A DNA stretch of 64,000 nt from Mucilaginibacter sp. (GTDB taxonomy: Bacteria; Bacteroidota; Bacteroidia; Sphingobacteriales; Sphingobacteriaceae). The stretch covers positions 1 through 64,000 of the forward strand of contig JAQBOV010000028.1 of NCBI GenBank assembly GCA_028287895.1, in the 5' to 3' direction. Below, in pieces: positions 25,176 through 34,898 of the stretch. The position numbers and the translations under genes were made by a program. Each line of letters starts with the position of its first letter. Position 1 is the stretch's first letter. A model generated the notes under the pieces. That model was not told the DNA's origin and made no database searches. It saw only the letters and a list, made by a program, of their open reading frames with translations.

Positions 25176-27143
25176 TTAATCCAAACTCAATACAATCAAC
25201 TCAGGCGGCAGATTGGCACCACCGGTTGCTACGGCAATGTATTGCTTGCCATTGAGCATGTAAGTCATCGGAGCGGCCGTTGCATTTCGTGGCAGGGCTA
25301 TTTCGCCAATGTATTTACCGGTCTGTTTGTTGTAGGCAACAATTTTGGGGTCTACTACCTGAAAACTTAATGCAGGTGTTGATCCCGGTTTAGCGCCTGC
25401 TTCTGCGCCGCCCATTTCCTCCCGCTGGGTGCTGCCTTCCTGTGCGACAAAAAGAAGCGTTTTGGTGAGCAGGATATGGCTGCGGGCTGAACGCCCCAGC
25501 AGCGGCAGCCCTCGTTTCTTTAAGGCAGGGATGGTTGACGCAAGGTCGCCCATGGGTGCCATCCACCGGTGCTCACCGGTGTTCATATCTATAGCAGTCA
25601 GTCGCCCATAAGGTGGTTTCCACAGAGGAATGCCATCCATCGTTTCCACCGCCACGGTCTTTCCCTGGTAGCCGAGCCCGGGCACTATTGATTTTTCCAG
25701 CGTAACAGCATAGGGAATAGTATTGGAGGGAACATACAGCATTTCTGTTTCCGGGTCGAATGCGGCTCCTGACCAGCTTGCACCCCCGGCGATGCCTGGC
25801 ATCGAAATGGTAGGTTTCTCTAAGGAAGGCGGCGTGAATAGCGGGCCATAATTATACTTCCGGAGCACCGCCAACGCTGAATCACGCAATCCCGGTGTAA
25901 AGTCAACGATATCATTTTCCGTAATGCCTTGCCGGTCAATAGGTGCGGGCCTGGTTGGGAATGGTTGGCTAGGCGACGACTTTTCACCCGGAACGGTTGA
26001 CTGTGGTACGGGCCGTTCTACAATAGGCCATACCGGTTTGCCCGTAACGCGGTCGAAAACGTAAACGAAACCTTGTTTGCTCACCTGCGCTACTGCTTTT
26101 TTGGGCTTCCCATTTATGGTGATATTGATCAGATTGGGTGCGGCAGGCGGATCGTAATCCCATAATCCGTGATGAACTAACTGAAAGTGCCATATACGTT
26201 TTCCACTGCGGGCGTCCAGCGCCACCAGGCTCTCGCCGAAAAGTCCTGAACCGTGCCGGCGTCCGCCGTAATTATCATTGGATGGCGTGCTGAATGGAAG
26301 GTACACGTATCCTAACTCATCGTCTGCGCTGATGGGTGCCCAAACGTTAGCGCTGCCTGTTTTTTTCCAGGAATTATCCTCCCACGTTTCGTTCCCAAAT
26401 TCTCCCTTTTGAGGAATGGCGCTGAATAGCCACAATTGCTTGCCGGTACGCACATCGAAACCCCGCACAGAACCGGGGGGCATTGCTTCAACCAAAGGAA
26501 CGTCGTGCACTTTAGTTCCCACCACAACGACATCTTTACAGACTATTGGTGCTGAAGAAACGCCGTAGAGTTTCCTTTCAACGGCGCGCCCCAGCCCTTG
26601 TGTAAGATCAATGCGCCCCGCATTGCCGAAGGTGGAAACGGGTTTGCCGGTAACCGCGTTCAGTGCGATCAGGTAGCCGTCTCCTGTACCGAACAGGATG
26701 CGTTTATCATTCCCGCTTTGCCAGTAAGCAACGCCACGGTGCACAAAGCCATTATTGGACGGCGTTCCATTTTTCCAGGTTCCCGGATCGTACGCCCATT
26801 TTGTCCTGCCGGTTGCAGCATCTACAGCTGCCACTTGTGAAAGTGAGGTGCTGACATACAGAACGCCGTCTACCATAAGCGGCGTACATTCCCACACCCA
26901 GCTTTTGATATCCGGATGGCTGCGGGTAATATTTTTTTCCACTGAGCGCCAGGTCCAGGCGATATGAACCCGACCGAAATTGGTGGAATCTATCTGGCTG
27001 AGTGGTGAATATTGTGAACTGGCTTTATCACCTCCGTAACTCGGCCATCCGGTTTCCGCGCCCGGTATTTTTGACACCTGGCCATGGCTTGGAAACGTGC
27101 TGCTTATGATGATGGCCAGCAATATTTTCAATCGGTTTTGCAT
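25176..27143 (-). CDS. PQQ-dependent dehydrogenase (glucose-dehydrogenase-like quinoprotein)
   Basis: A 655-residue secreted eight-bladed beta-propeller. Signal peptide about 1-21, then GWPSYGGDKASSQYSPLSQI, the entry blade of membrane-type GDH/quinoprotein dehydrogenases. Tryptophan-docking-like repeats recur through the protein (VDAATGRTKWAYDPGTW, FDVRTGKQLWLF, LDARSGKRIWHFQLVHHGLW, IDMNTGEHRWMAPMGD). No membrane-anchor domain and no haem c motif (CxxCH) were seen. It oxidises an alcohol or sugar using PQQ and Ca2+ and passes electrons to the quinone pool or a partner. No pqq biosynthesis genes are in the window, so the cofactor may be imported. Likely operon with the ABM-fold protein. Confidence 0.85.
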   Translation of the reverse strand: MQNRLKILLAIIISSTFPSHGQVSKIPGAETGWPSYGGDKASSQYSPLSQIDSTNFGRVHIAWTWRSVEKNITRSHPDIKSWVWECTPLMVDGVLYVSTSLSQVAAVDAATGRTKWAYDPGTWKNGTPSNNGFVHRGVAYWQSGNDKRILFGTGDGYLIALNAVTGKPVSTFGNAGRIDLTQGLGRAVERKLYGVSSAPIVCKDVVVVGTKVHDVPLVEAMPPGSVRGFDVRTGKQLWLFSAIPQKGEFGNETWEDNSWKKTGSANVWAPISADDELGYVYLPFSTPSNDNYGGRRHGSGLFGESLVALDARSGKRIWHFQLVHHGLWDYDPPAAPNLINITINGKPKKAVAQVSKQGFVYVFDRVTGKPVWPIVERPVPQSTVPGEKSSPSQPFPTRPAPIDRQGITENDIVDFTPGLRDSALAVLRKYNYGPLFTPPSLEKPTISMPGIAGGASWSGAAFDPETEMLYVPSNTIPYAVTLEKSIVPGLGYQGKTVAVETMDGIPLWKPPYGRLTAIDMNTGEHRWMAPMGDLASTIPALKKRGLPLLGRSARSHILLTKTLLFVAQEGSTQREEMGGAEAGAKPGSTPALSFQVVDPKIVAYNKQTGKYIGEIALPRNATAAPMTYMLNGKQYIAVATGGANLPPELIVLSLD

Positions 27144-27243
27144 TGACTTTCGTTTTGTACTTTAACCTGGTTTACTGTGCATACAAGAATACCGCCGGTG
27201 GCAGCCATTTAAAGAAATGGTTTCTGGCCATAATTTTTGATGC

Positions 27244-27657
27244 TTATTGTTTATTTACCTCTTGATATTCCGCCTCGGAAACCGGTTGCAGCCATACTAC
27301 ATTTTCACCACCTTTATAGTTGGTAATGGCAATATGAACAAATCGGCTGTGGGCTGAGGCGCCATGCCAATGCGCTGCATTCTCCGGGATATTGACCACA
27401 TCACCTTTTTTCAAAGCTCTTGCAGGTTTGCCTTTCTCCTGGTAAAATCCTTCACCTTCGGTAACCATTAAAACCTGCCCTTTGGGATGTGTATGCCAGA
27501 CGGTTCTTGCACCGGGCTCAAAGGTCACGCTGCCGGCGGCAAATTCATTGTTTTTATCCCTGGCCAGTAAGGGATGTAAAAAGGCATTGCCGGTGAAATA
27601 TTCGTTGGGCAATTTATCTCCCCTGGGGAAAATCGAAGTGTTTTGCGGTGTTGTCAT
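27244..27657 (-). CDS. Cupin-domain protein
   Basis: 137 residues forming one RmlC-like cupin. Metal-binding motif 1 is WHTHPKGQVLMVTEGEGFYQ and motif 2 NIPENAAHWHGASAHSRFVH. No signal peptide, so cytosolic. Family members bind Fe, Mn or Zn and act as small-molecule dioxygenases, isomerases or binding proteins; the substrate here is unknown. It is preceded by AAGGAG 9 bases before the ATG, a strong Shine-Dalgarno site for this genome. The position next to a quinoprotein and an SDR suggests a shared small-molecule catabolic or detoxification role (inference). Confidence 0.8.
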   Translation of the reverse strand: MTTPQNTSIFPRGDKLPNEYFTGNAFLHPLLARDKNNEFAAGSVTFEPGARTVWHTHPKGQVLMVTEGEGFYQEKGKPARALKKGDVVNIPENAAHWHGASAHSRFVHIAITNYKGGENVVWLQPVSEAEYQEVNKQ

Positions 27658-27768
27658 TTTTTTTGCTCCTTATGATTAGAATTATTGTTACATGCTATGA
27701 CCGATAAGGTTATACCGAGCAATAGCTGTAGTCGTGTATTTTTGATGAACCGTTTCCCATGTATTCTC

Positions 27769-28526
27769 TTATTGTATACTATAACCACCGTCCACGACTA
27801 AGGTGTGACCCACTACAAGACTGGCGGCATCACTGCAAAGCCAGAGCACTGCACCGGCAATTTCCTCCGGACGACCAAGGCGACCGACACTTGTTGCAAC
27901 ATCGCATCGAGCGCATCTTGCTGACCTCCCGCGATCATCTTATCGGCCATTGGCGTATGAATAAGTCCCGGGCAAACGGTATTGATCCGTATACCTTGAG
28001 CAGCATACTCCAAGGCTGCACTTTTGGTCAGACCAATAACACCATGCTTGGCGCCGTGATATATTCCCCGTTGTGCACCCCCCAGGATGCCCCCGATAGA
28101 AGAGCAGTTCACAATGGCGCCGCTTCGCTGTTTACGCATTTGCTGCAACTCGTATTTCATACAGTTCCAAACGCCGCGAAAGTTGATACCGGTGACCCGG
28201 TCAAAATCATCGCTGGTTTGGTCGGCAGCGTCCGCCAGCTCGTTCTGGACACCTGCATTATTATAGGCAGCATCCAGGCGCCCGAAAGCAGCTACCGTTT
28301 TGCCAACCATCTCTTCAACCTGTTTATCATCGGATACGTCGCATACGATAGCCAGCGTTTTGTATCCAGCCGCTGCCAGGCCATCCGCAGCGGATTGAAC
28401 CGCTTTCCCATCCCAATCTGCTAATGCGATTGTTGCACCTGCTTGCGCAAAAGCTTTTGCGGTTGCCAGTCCAAGTCCTGATGCGGCACCTGTAACCAGT
28501 GCGACCTTCCCTTCCATTATTTTCAT
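27769..28526 (-). pseudogene. SDR-family oxidoreductase with a C-terminal frameshift
   Basis: A classical short-chain dehydrogenase: TGAASGLG cofactor loop, NNAG, catalytic Ser in NCSSIGG and YHGAK (Tyr/Lys). After LQQV (near 27895) the running frame degenerates and stops at 27813. The next frame carries the expected family ending [19 protein letters not shown] and then VVDGGYSIQ to a TAA at 27769-27771. Loss of one base near 27893-27900 therefore truncates an otherwise complete enzyme. It could be a true recent inactivation or a sequencing error. Starts are ATG 28526 or 28517. An upstream GACCTTTG box (28551-28558) excludes the earlier TTG. Confidence 0.8.
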
Positions 28527-28668
28527 GATCTGTTTTTTAATCTTATGATACAAAGGTCAGCATGTCGGCATAAATAACACTTATACAGAATACAGGTTTA
28601 CCTACCATTTTTACAGGTTTGGCCCCGGGGAATTGAATCCGCAGAAGAATAAAGCTAAATTTGAATTA

Positions 28669-29577
28669 ATGCAAAATGTTATGGAAAAGATTTTAAGGAT
28701 AGGCACCGTAAGCGAGCATGATAAATTTTATCATCAGGAGAACCTGCATCCGCTGGTCAGTGTGATTGATTTTACAGGTACTTCTCCCCAGGTGTATGCT
28801 TCTAAAATGAACCTTGGATTTTATGCGGTTTATTTGAAGGATGTGCAATGCGGCGATATAAAGTATGGCCGCCACACTTACGACTACCAGGATAGAACGC
28901 TGGTATTTGTCGCACCAGGGCAGATCATTAATGTCAATATTAACAAGGATTACAAACCCCAGGGCTTTGCGCTCCTTTTCCATCCTGAGCTGATCCACGG
29001 CACCGCATTGGGCAGGCATATGGATGATTATACCTTTTTTTCTTATGAATCACGTGAAGCGCTGCATCTTTCGGAGAAGGAAAGAAAAATCGTTTTGGAT
29101 TGCTTTGCAAAAATCAAATACGAGTTAGAACAAGGAACCGATAAACATAGTAAAACGTTAATTGCTTCTAATATTGAATTGTTCCTGAATTACTGCCTGC
29201 GCTTTTATGACCGGCAATTCATCACCCGGAGTGATACCCATAAAGGCAACCTGGAAAAATTTGAAAACTTACTCAATGATTATTTTCAATCAGATAAACC
29301 GCAAACGATCGGACTGCCGGCTGTAAGCTATTGTGCAGAACAGTTACACCTTTCTGCGAATTACTTTGGCGATATGGTTAAAAAAGAAACAGGAAAAACA
29401 GCGTTGGAATACATTCAATTGAAGGTCATGGACATGGCCAAAGAAAGCGTACTAGATACCAATAAATCAGTCAGCGAAATTGCTTATCAGTTAGGGTTTA
29501 AGTATCCCCAGCACTTTACACGGGCATTTAAGAAGAACACGGGCTACACACCTGTTGATTACCGGAAGCTCAACTAA
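28669..29577 (+). CDS. AraC-family transcriptional regulator
   Basis: 302 residues. N-terminal about 190 residues form a ligand-sensing domain with a cupin-like stretch (YDYQDRTLVFVAPGQIINV, FALLFHPELIHG). The C-terminal double HTH at about 210-300 has LSANYFGDMVKKETGKT and VSEIAYQLGFKYPQHFTRAF with YTPVDYRK at the end. Bacteroidota AraC regulators of this layout sit beside the SDR/cupin genes they control. This one is divergent from the frameshifted SDR gene and likely regulates it. ATG 28669 (or 28681) is preferred over an upstream TTG. Confidence 0.85.
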   Translation: MQNVMEKILRIGTVSEHDKFYHQENLHPLVSVIDFTGTSPQVYASKMNLGFYAVYLKDVQCGDIKYGRHTYDYQDRTLVFVAPGQIINVNINKDYKPQGFALLFHPELIHGTALGRHMDDYTFFSYESREALHLSEKERKIVLDCFAKIKYELEQGTDKHSKTLIASNIELFLNYCLRFYDRQFITRSDTHKGNLEKFENLLNDYFQSDKPQTIGLPAVSYCAEQLHLSANYFGDMVKKETGKTALEYIQLKVMDMAKESVLDTNKSVSEIAYQLGFKYPQHFTRAFKKNTGYTPVDYRKLN

Positions 29578-29801
29578 GAATCCAGGTTTTTTAGCTTTAT
29601 GTGGTGCTGTCTACACCAAAACCAACGATAGATTATTGCTCTGAAAGAAAGCCAGTAACCTACTGTTAAAGTTTCTTAGCGATGGCAGAGTTTGGCGGAC
29701 CGACATCATTATGGACCAAGAAATGATGTTAACCTGAAGCGGGCTTATTGCTAACTCACATCAGATTGGCAAATTGCGGGAAATATGCTATTTTGGGGGG
29801 C
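29578..29801. other. Gene-free stretch between AraC and Crp/Fnr regulators
   Basis: 224 bases with no convincing gene. A short leftward open stretch (reading MMSVRQTLPSLRN and on for about 30 codons) was seen, but no family was recognised. TATTTTG near 29788 is a poor -7 candidate for the Crp/Fnr gene. Confidence 0.3.
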
Positions 29802-30320
29802 ATGATGATAAATTCCGGGTACGATCAATTTTTGCAGGTCATTGTGGTTGATCCTAAAACCGAGCTGGTCAGGGAGGGAGAAACCGTGCAAAAATTGTTC
29901 TTTATCAAAAAGGGATGCTTAAGGGTATGGTTTAATAACCAGGGTACAGACCTCACGGTTCAATTCTTTTTTGAAGGGGAAGCGGCAACCTCCTTAGAAA
30001 GCTTTATAAACGACGAGCCAAGCCTTTTTACCATTGAGGCGCTGGAACCCTGCGAACTTGCTGTATTGGTCAAAGACGATTTTGATCAGTTGATGACAAA
30101 TGATCCGGCTTTTAAAGATTGGTTTTACGGGACGGCCGTTCAAAAGTTACTGCTGCATGGCAGCAGGTTGTTGTCATTTATCAAAGACAAGCCGGTGGCG
30201 CGGTACGGCGAACTGGCCCGGCAGCAGCCGGAACTATTGCAGCGCGTGCCGCAACGTTATATCGCCTCTTACCTGGGAATCACGCCGGTTTCCCTGAGCC
30301 GCATCCGGAACCGGAAGTGA
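29802..30320 (+). CDS. Crp/Fnr-family transcriptional regulator
   Basis: 172 residues. N-terminal cyclic-nucleotide-binding-like beta-roll (VREGETVQKLFFIKKGCLRVWF, FFFEGEAATSLESFI) and a C-terminal HTH with RVPQRYIASYLGITPVSLSRIRNR. It lacks the FNR iron-sulfur cysteines, and the cAMP-binding residues are not clear, so the effector is unknown. Such short Crp-like proteins are common in Bacteroidota beside the gene they control, here probably the membrane-protein gene 67 bases downstream. The upstream in-frame extension of 18 codons has no family similarity, so ATG 29802 is used. Confidence 0.85.
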   Translation: MMINSGYDQFLQVIVVDPKTELVREGETVQKLFFIKKGCLRVWFNNQGTDLTVQFFFEGEAATSLESFINDEPSLFTIEALEPCELAVLVKDDFDQLMTNDPAFKDWFYGTAVQKLLLHGSRLLSFIKDKPVARYGELARQQPELLQRVPQRYIASYLGITPVSLSRIRNRK

Positions 30321-30387
30321 TTAATTAACAATTGTTATCGTTCCGCACTTCCCTAAACATGGAACTTTGTATAAAAAAAGAGATACC

Positions 30388-30771
30388 ATGAAAGTTTCCG
30401 CATTTCTGACCATTTCCGCTATCGGTTCCGTTGCCTTCGGCGCGGTGATGTTTTTGATGCCCGCCTTGGCAGCCGGGGGCCTGGGCCTGTCCCTGACGCC
30501 ACAAACCGGTTCACTTTTGCAGGGCATGGGCGGGCTGATCATCGGTTTAGGCGCTATTAATTTCCTGGCCCGCCATTTTACTGACAGGGGGATGCTCCGG
30601 GTTATTTTGCTCACCAATATCATTACCCATACGCTGGGCCTGCTGGCGGATGTCTTTGGCGCGCTGAACGGCGCTTTACAAATCCGTCAAATGGCTCCTG
30701 TCGAGCTCACGCACCTTTTTATCGGGATCGGTTCGCTGATCTATCTGGTCAGATTAAGACCTCAGGTATAA
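30388..30771 (+). CDS. Small four-helix membrane protein, unknown function
   Basis: 127 residues with four hydrophobic helices (about 3-25, 38-58, 69-91, 103-122) joined by short loops; the first helices hold GAVMFLMPALAAGGLGLSL. No characterised family was recognised. The GAACTTTG box at 30362-30369 suits a -7 element 18 bases before ATG 30388, so the upstream TTG is not the start. It follows the Crp/Fnr gene closely and may be its target. Confidence 0.65.
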   Translation: MKVSAFLTISAIGSVAFGAVMFLMPALAAGGLGLSLTPQTGSLLQGMGGLIIGLGAINFLARHFTDRGMLRVILLTNIITHTLGLLADVFGALNGALQIRQMAPVELTHLFIGIGSLIYLVRLRPQV

Positions 30772-30917
30772 AAAACAGGCCTTGACACGGTATCGGGCTT
30801 AAAAGCAATGAAGTGCGGTTCATTGGAATCAAAACCACATGCTGCCCAGTAAAATAATAGAAGGTACCGGTCCTATAGTCTATTTTTTGATACAGAAAAA
30901 AAGACAAACCAAATAAA

Positions 30918-33900
30918 TTATTTTTGCAAAGTGCTCAAATAATTGGAAGGACTTACTCCAAATTGCCGCTGAAAATCCCTCGAGAAATTAGTTGGTAAAC
31001 TATAACCTATCCTATTAGCCACTTCATTGATTTTATAGTCGCCCTCAGCGAGTAATTCCGCCCCTTTTTTTAACCTTGTCAGGTTGATGAGCTCATTTGG
31101 TGACAGATCTGAAATCCCCTTTATTTTTCTGTACAATGTTGGCCTGCTCATGTTCATCATGCCCGACAGTTGGTCAACATCTAAGTCCATATCAGTAATA
31201 TTGTCATAAATTACTTTATTCAACCGCTCTAAAAAATCCTTATCAGCTTTTGAAACAGCTATTCCTTTAATGTGGGTGAGAGGCGAACGGGCAAAATATT
31301 CCTTCATCATGTTGCGGTTTGTCAGCAGGTTATTCATCTGGGCTACCAGGTGCTCAAAAGCAAATGGTTTTTCGATATACGCATCTGCACCTACTTCTAA
31401 CCCCTCAATTTTGGAATTAAGTGAGTTTTTGGCGGTCAGTAATATAACGGGCACATGGCTGTACTGTATATCTGTCTTCATTCGCTTGCATAATTGTATT
31501 CCATCCATCACCGGCATCATAATATCACTGATCACCAGTTGTATGTTTTCTGTTTGCAGCAAGTAAAGGGCCTCCTGGCCGTTATAGGCTTTAAGCACCC
31601 GGTATTTGGCCGTTAATTCCTTCTGCATATAATTTAGTATCTCCTTATTGTCCTCAACGATCAGGATAGCGGGCTTGGAATGATCCGCATTATCCGCAGA
31701 TGGGCGCTCATCTTCTGTGCTGTTAATGATTTCATCCTGTTCATTTTCGCCGAAATGAATCTCTTTTTCCTGGTGAATAGGCAGCGACAGCAGGAATATA
31801 TTAAAGCCGTCGACGGATGTTTTTAATTCCAGGCTCCCTTTATGTAATTGCGCGAGTGATCTGGCAAGGGGCAGGCCTATGCCGGTACCTGCTTCCTTTT
31901 CGGTTTCTTTTATCCTGTAAAAGGGTTCAAATATCTTGTCTTTATATTCCGCTGGTATAACGTAGCCATCATTCTTTATCTCGATATTAAATAGCTGGTC
32001 TTCGCTGCTGAAGGGTAATAATTTAATAATGACGCTCTGTCCGGTGTATTTTATGGCGTTGTTGAACAGGTTGCTCAGGATCTTCTTTAAGGCTTCGCTG
32101 TCTACATACGCCTGCAGGGTTATACGGGGCAGTTCCAGTTTGAAAAGCAGATTCTTTTGTTCGGCTGATGAGTGAAATACGGAGTAAACATCCTTCAGCA
32201 GCTCGTTGATGTCTGTTTTTGAAAAATTAAGACTAAACTTATTAGTCTCCGCCTTACGGAAATCAAGTAACTGATTGGTAAGATCTATCAGTCGGTTCGT
32301 GTTCTTTTTCATCATGTTCAAACTTTCAGTGGTTTCCGGGTCGCTGGTGTCTTTGTTTATCAGCTTATCCAGCGGCATTTTTATCAATGTTAAAGGCGTT
32401 CGTATCTCGTGGGCAATATTTGTAAAAAACTCAATCTTGGCATTATAGATCTCGCGCTCGGTATTTATTTCTATCGCTTCAATGCGCCTTTTATTTTTTT
32501 CAGTAACAGCAAGGTGATAATATCTGAATATAATCAATACAACCCCTGCTACGACAGCCGAATAGAATAAATAAGCCCAAATGGTAGCCCAATAGGGGGG
32601 CAAAACTTTAATTAACAGTTTCGTTTGATGATTATTCCAAACGCCTTCGCTATTCGCTCCTTTTACCCTGAATGTGTATTCTCCCGGTGACAGCTTGGTA
32701 TAATATATTTTGTGATTGTTCTTTAGTTGTGTCCAGCTTTTGTCTATGCCATCCATCTTATAAGCATAACCGTTCATCTCAGGTATAATATAACTTAATG
32801 CGGCAAAATCCAAGCTGATGTTGGATCGGTCATAAGGCAGCATGATGGAATTGGTATAAGTAATGGATTGAGCTAAAATAGATTTATTATTGCCTATGGG
32901 TATATCCTGGTTATTAACCAGGATACCAGTAATATAAACGGGAGGGATAAATTTGCTTTGAGCGAATTTAGCTGGCTTAAAGCTAACCATGCCCTTTACG
33001 GTGCCAAAGTACATGGTGCCCTCCATATCTTTAAATGATGAATTATAGTTAAATTGTTCAGTGGGCAAGCCGTTGGCAGTGTGGTAGTTATTGAACTGTT
33101 TACTCCGAGGGTCAAAGCTGGCCAGCCCTTTTGAGGTTGATATCCACAAAATGCCTTTGTGATCTTCAAGCATCCGGAACACCTGGTTGGCGGGCAGGCC
33201 ATTTTCAACGGTATAATTGGTGATTGAGCCGGTTTGCATATTATATTCTGATAACCCTCCTTCGGTACAGCACCAGAGGTTTTTATCACTGTCTTCAAAC
33301 AATCCGTTCACGTAATTATTGATCAAGCCGTTGCTTTTGCCGGTCTGGTAAGTCAGGTGGCCTTCTTTGTGGTTTACCGGGTTCCAATAATAAACACCGC
33401 TGCCATAGCTGCTTACCCAAAGCGTTCCGTATTCATCTTCGTGTATAGATTGAATATGTGCGTTAAAAAAAGGCATTGCCGTAAAGTTATTTGCAGTGCG
33501 ATTGTATTTAAACAATCCGTTCCATGTGCCCACTAATATGTCACCGTTTTTTGTTTTATAGAGCGATACAATAAAATCACTGGTAAATGATGTCGAGTTT
33601 TTGGCAGCATTGTAATGCCGGATAACCTTTTGAGTGCTAAGGTCCATTACGTCGAGGCCATGCTCATAAGTGCCAATCCAGAGTTCATTGCCATCTGCAA
33701 TAAGACCATGAATGTTTCGGTAAGTTATACTTCCTTTGGCTGCCCCGGGTAAAAAGTGTTTGATTTTACCTGTTTGCAGATCTACCTGGTTCAGCCCTGC
33801 ATCTTCAGTGCCCACCCATAAATGGCCATACTGATCTTTGCATATCTCATGCACTATATTTCCGCTCAGGCTGTTGATGCCAGGTTCGGGGAAATACTTT

Positions 33901-34898
33901 TTAAAATTATTATACTGTTTTGAATAATAATTGATACCCCCAAAATAAGTGCCTATCCAGACGCCGCCCTCAGTATCCTTATAAATGGACGAAATAATAT
34001 TATCAGTAATGGAGTATGGATTACCATATTGTTTCTGTACGATAGAAGTGCTGCCGTTCTGGCTGTTAAAAATATATAGCCCGGCTTCGGTGCCAAGCCA
34101 GTAGCTGCCATCATTGTCATGGAATATCACATGGGTATGAATGTCTGAAATATCTTTTCTTCCGCTGAATATATTGCTGATCCGGTTTGTTTTGTAGTTG
34201 AACAGTATTGCCTGGCTCATGGTACCAATAAGCAGGCCGCTGTCGGCAATAGGATAAATGTCCTGTATAGACGAAAACTTTTTACCCCCGTTGTAAAGGG
34301 AAATGTCAATATCAGTGAAGTTATCCTGCCTGGGATTAAATCGCCTAATAATTCCTTTTCCGCTGGCGGTCCATAACGTTCCTTTTTCTGAAAGTTGAAT
34401 GGCTATTGTCTGGTCGTTTTTTAATTTATAGGAAGTGATTTCTGAGGTAAGCTCATTATATTTATATAAGGTGAGGTCTGATACAATCCATATATTATGC
34501 TGGTGGTCTCCTTTAATATATCTCACTTCACCGGCGGGTATCAATTTAAATGCGGTAAAGATTTCTTTTAAAGGGTTATAGATATAAATACCCTTATAAG
34601 TGCCTACCCATAGTTGTTCCTTCGCATCTTCGAATAAGCTGAATATAGAGTTACTGCCTATGCTTGAAGGATCCGAGAGCTTGTTTTGGTATATTTTAAA
34701 AACATTGCCGTCAAAACGGTTAAGACCATTCCTGGTCCCAAACCACATAAATCCTTTTTTATCCTGTAATACAGTAGTAATCGTATTGCTCGACAAGCCA
34801 TTATATACCTGGTAGTTTTTAAAGTAATAGGATGATGACTGGCAAAAACATTTTGCCGATAGCAGGAACAAAACAAAAAAGGTGTAAATATTTCTCAA
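30918..34898 (-). CDS. Hybrid two-component sensor/regulator (HTCS) of the dextran PUL
   Basis: 1326 residues. Signal peptide 1-19; periplasmic seven-bladed twin propellers of Reg_prop repeats (for example VLQDKKGFMWFGTRNGLNRF, repeated about 14 times); a Y_Y_Y domain (LSPGEYTFRVKGANSEGVW); one TM helix about 775-797; HisKA with NIAHEIRTPLTLI (His830); HATPase (NLFNNAIKYTG, GTGIGLPLARSLAQ); receiver with VISDIMMPVMDG (Asp1125); and a C-terminal AraC HTH ending VSPSNYLST. It would bind an oligosaccharide in the periplasm and activate the divergent susC operon. The start is TTG at 34898; no ATG lies upstream in frame and the signal peptide begins there. Confidence 0.93.
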   Translation of the reverse strand: MRNIYTFFVLFLLSAKCFCQSSSYYFKNYQVYNGLSSNTITTVLQDKKGFMWFGTRNGLNRFDGNVFKIYQNKLSDPSSIGSNSIFSLFEDAKEQLWVGTYKGIYIYNPLKEIFTAFKLIPAGEVRYIKGDHQHNIWIVSDLTLYKYNELTSEITSYKLKNDQTIAIQLSEKGTLWTASGKGIIRRFNPRQDNFTDIDISLYNGGKKFSSIQDIYPIADSGLLIGTMSQAILFNYKTNRISNIFSGRKDISDIHTHVIFHDNDGSYWLGTEAGLYIFNSQNGSTSIVQKQYGNPYSITDNIISSIYKDTEGGVWIGTYFGGINYYSKQYNNFKKYFPEPGINSLSGNIVHEICKDQYGHLWVGTEDAGLNQVDLQTGKIKHFLPGAAKGSITYRNIHGLIADGNELWIGTYEHGLDVMDLSTQKVIRHYNAAKNSTSFTSDFIVSLYKTKNGDILVGTWNGLFKYNRTANNFTAMPFFNAHIQSIHEDEYGTLWVSSYGSGVYYWNPVNHKEGHLTYQTGKSNGLINNYVNGLFEDSDKNLWCCTEGGLSEYNMQTGSITNYTVENGLPANQVFRMLEDHKGILWISTSKGLASFDPRSKQFNNYHTANGLPTEQFNYNSSFKDMEGTMYFGTVKGMVSFKPAKFAQSKFIPPVYITGILVNNQDIPIGNNKSILAQSITYTNSIMLPYDRSNISLDFAALSYIIPEMNGYAYKMDGIDKSWTQLKNNHKIYYTKLSPGEYTFRVKGANSEGVWNNHQTKLLIKVLPPYWATIWAYLFYSAVVAGVVLIIFRYYHLAVTEKNKRRIEAIEINTEREIYNAKIEFFTNIAHEIRTPLTLIKMPLDKLINKDTSDPETTESLNMMKKNTNRLIDLTNQLLDFRKAETNKFSLNFSKTDINELLKDVYSVFHSSAEQKNLLFKLELPRITLQAYVDSEALKKILSNLFNNAIKYTGQSVIIKLLPFSSEDQLFNIEIKNDGYVIPAEYKDKIFEPFYRIKETEKEAGTGIGLPLARSLAQLHKGSLELKTSVDGFNIFLLSLPIHQEKEIHFGENEQDEIINSTEDERPSADNADHSKPAILIVEDNKEILNYMQKELTAKYRVLKAYNGQEALYLLQTENIQLVISDIMMPVMDGIQLCKRMKTDIQYSHVPVILLTAKNSLNSKIEGLEVGADAYIEKPFAFEHLVAQMNNLLTNRNMMKEYFARSPLTHIKGIAVSKADKDFLERLNKVIYDNITDMDLDVDQLSGMMNMSRPTLYRKIKGISDLSPNELINLTRLKKGAELLAEGDYKINEVANRIGYSLPTNFSRDFQRQFGVSPSNYLSTLQK

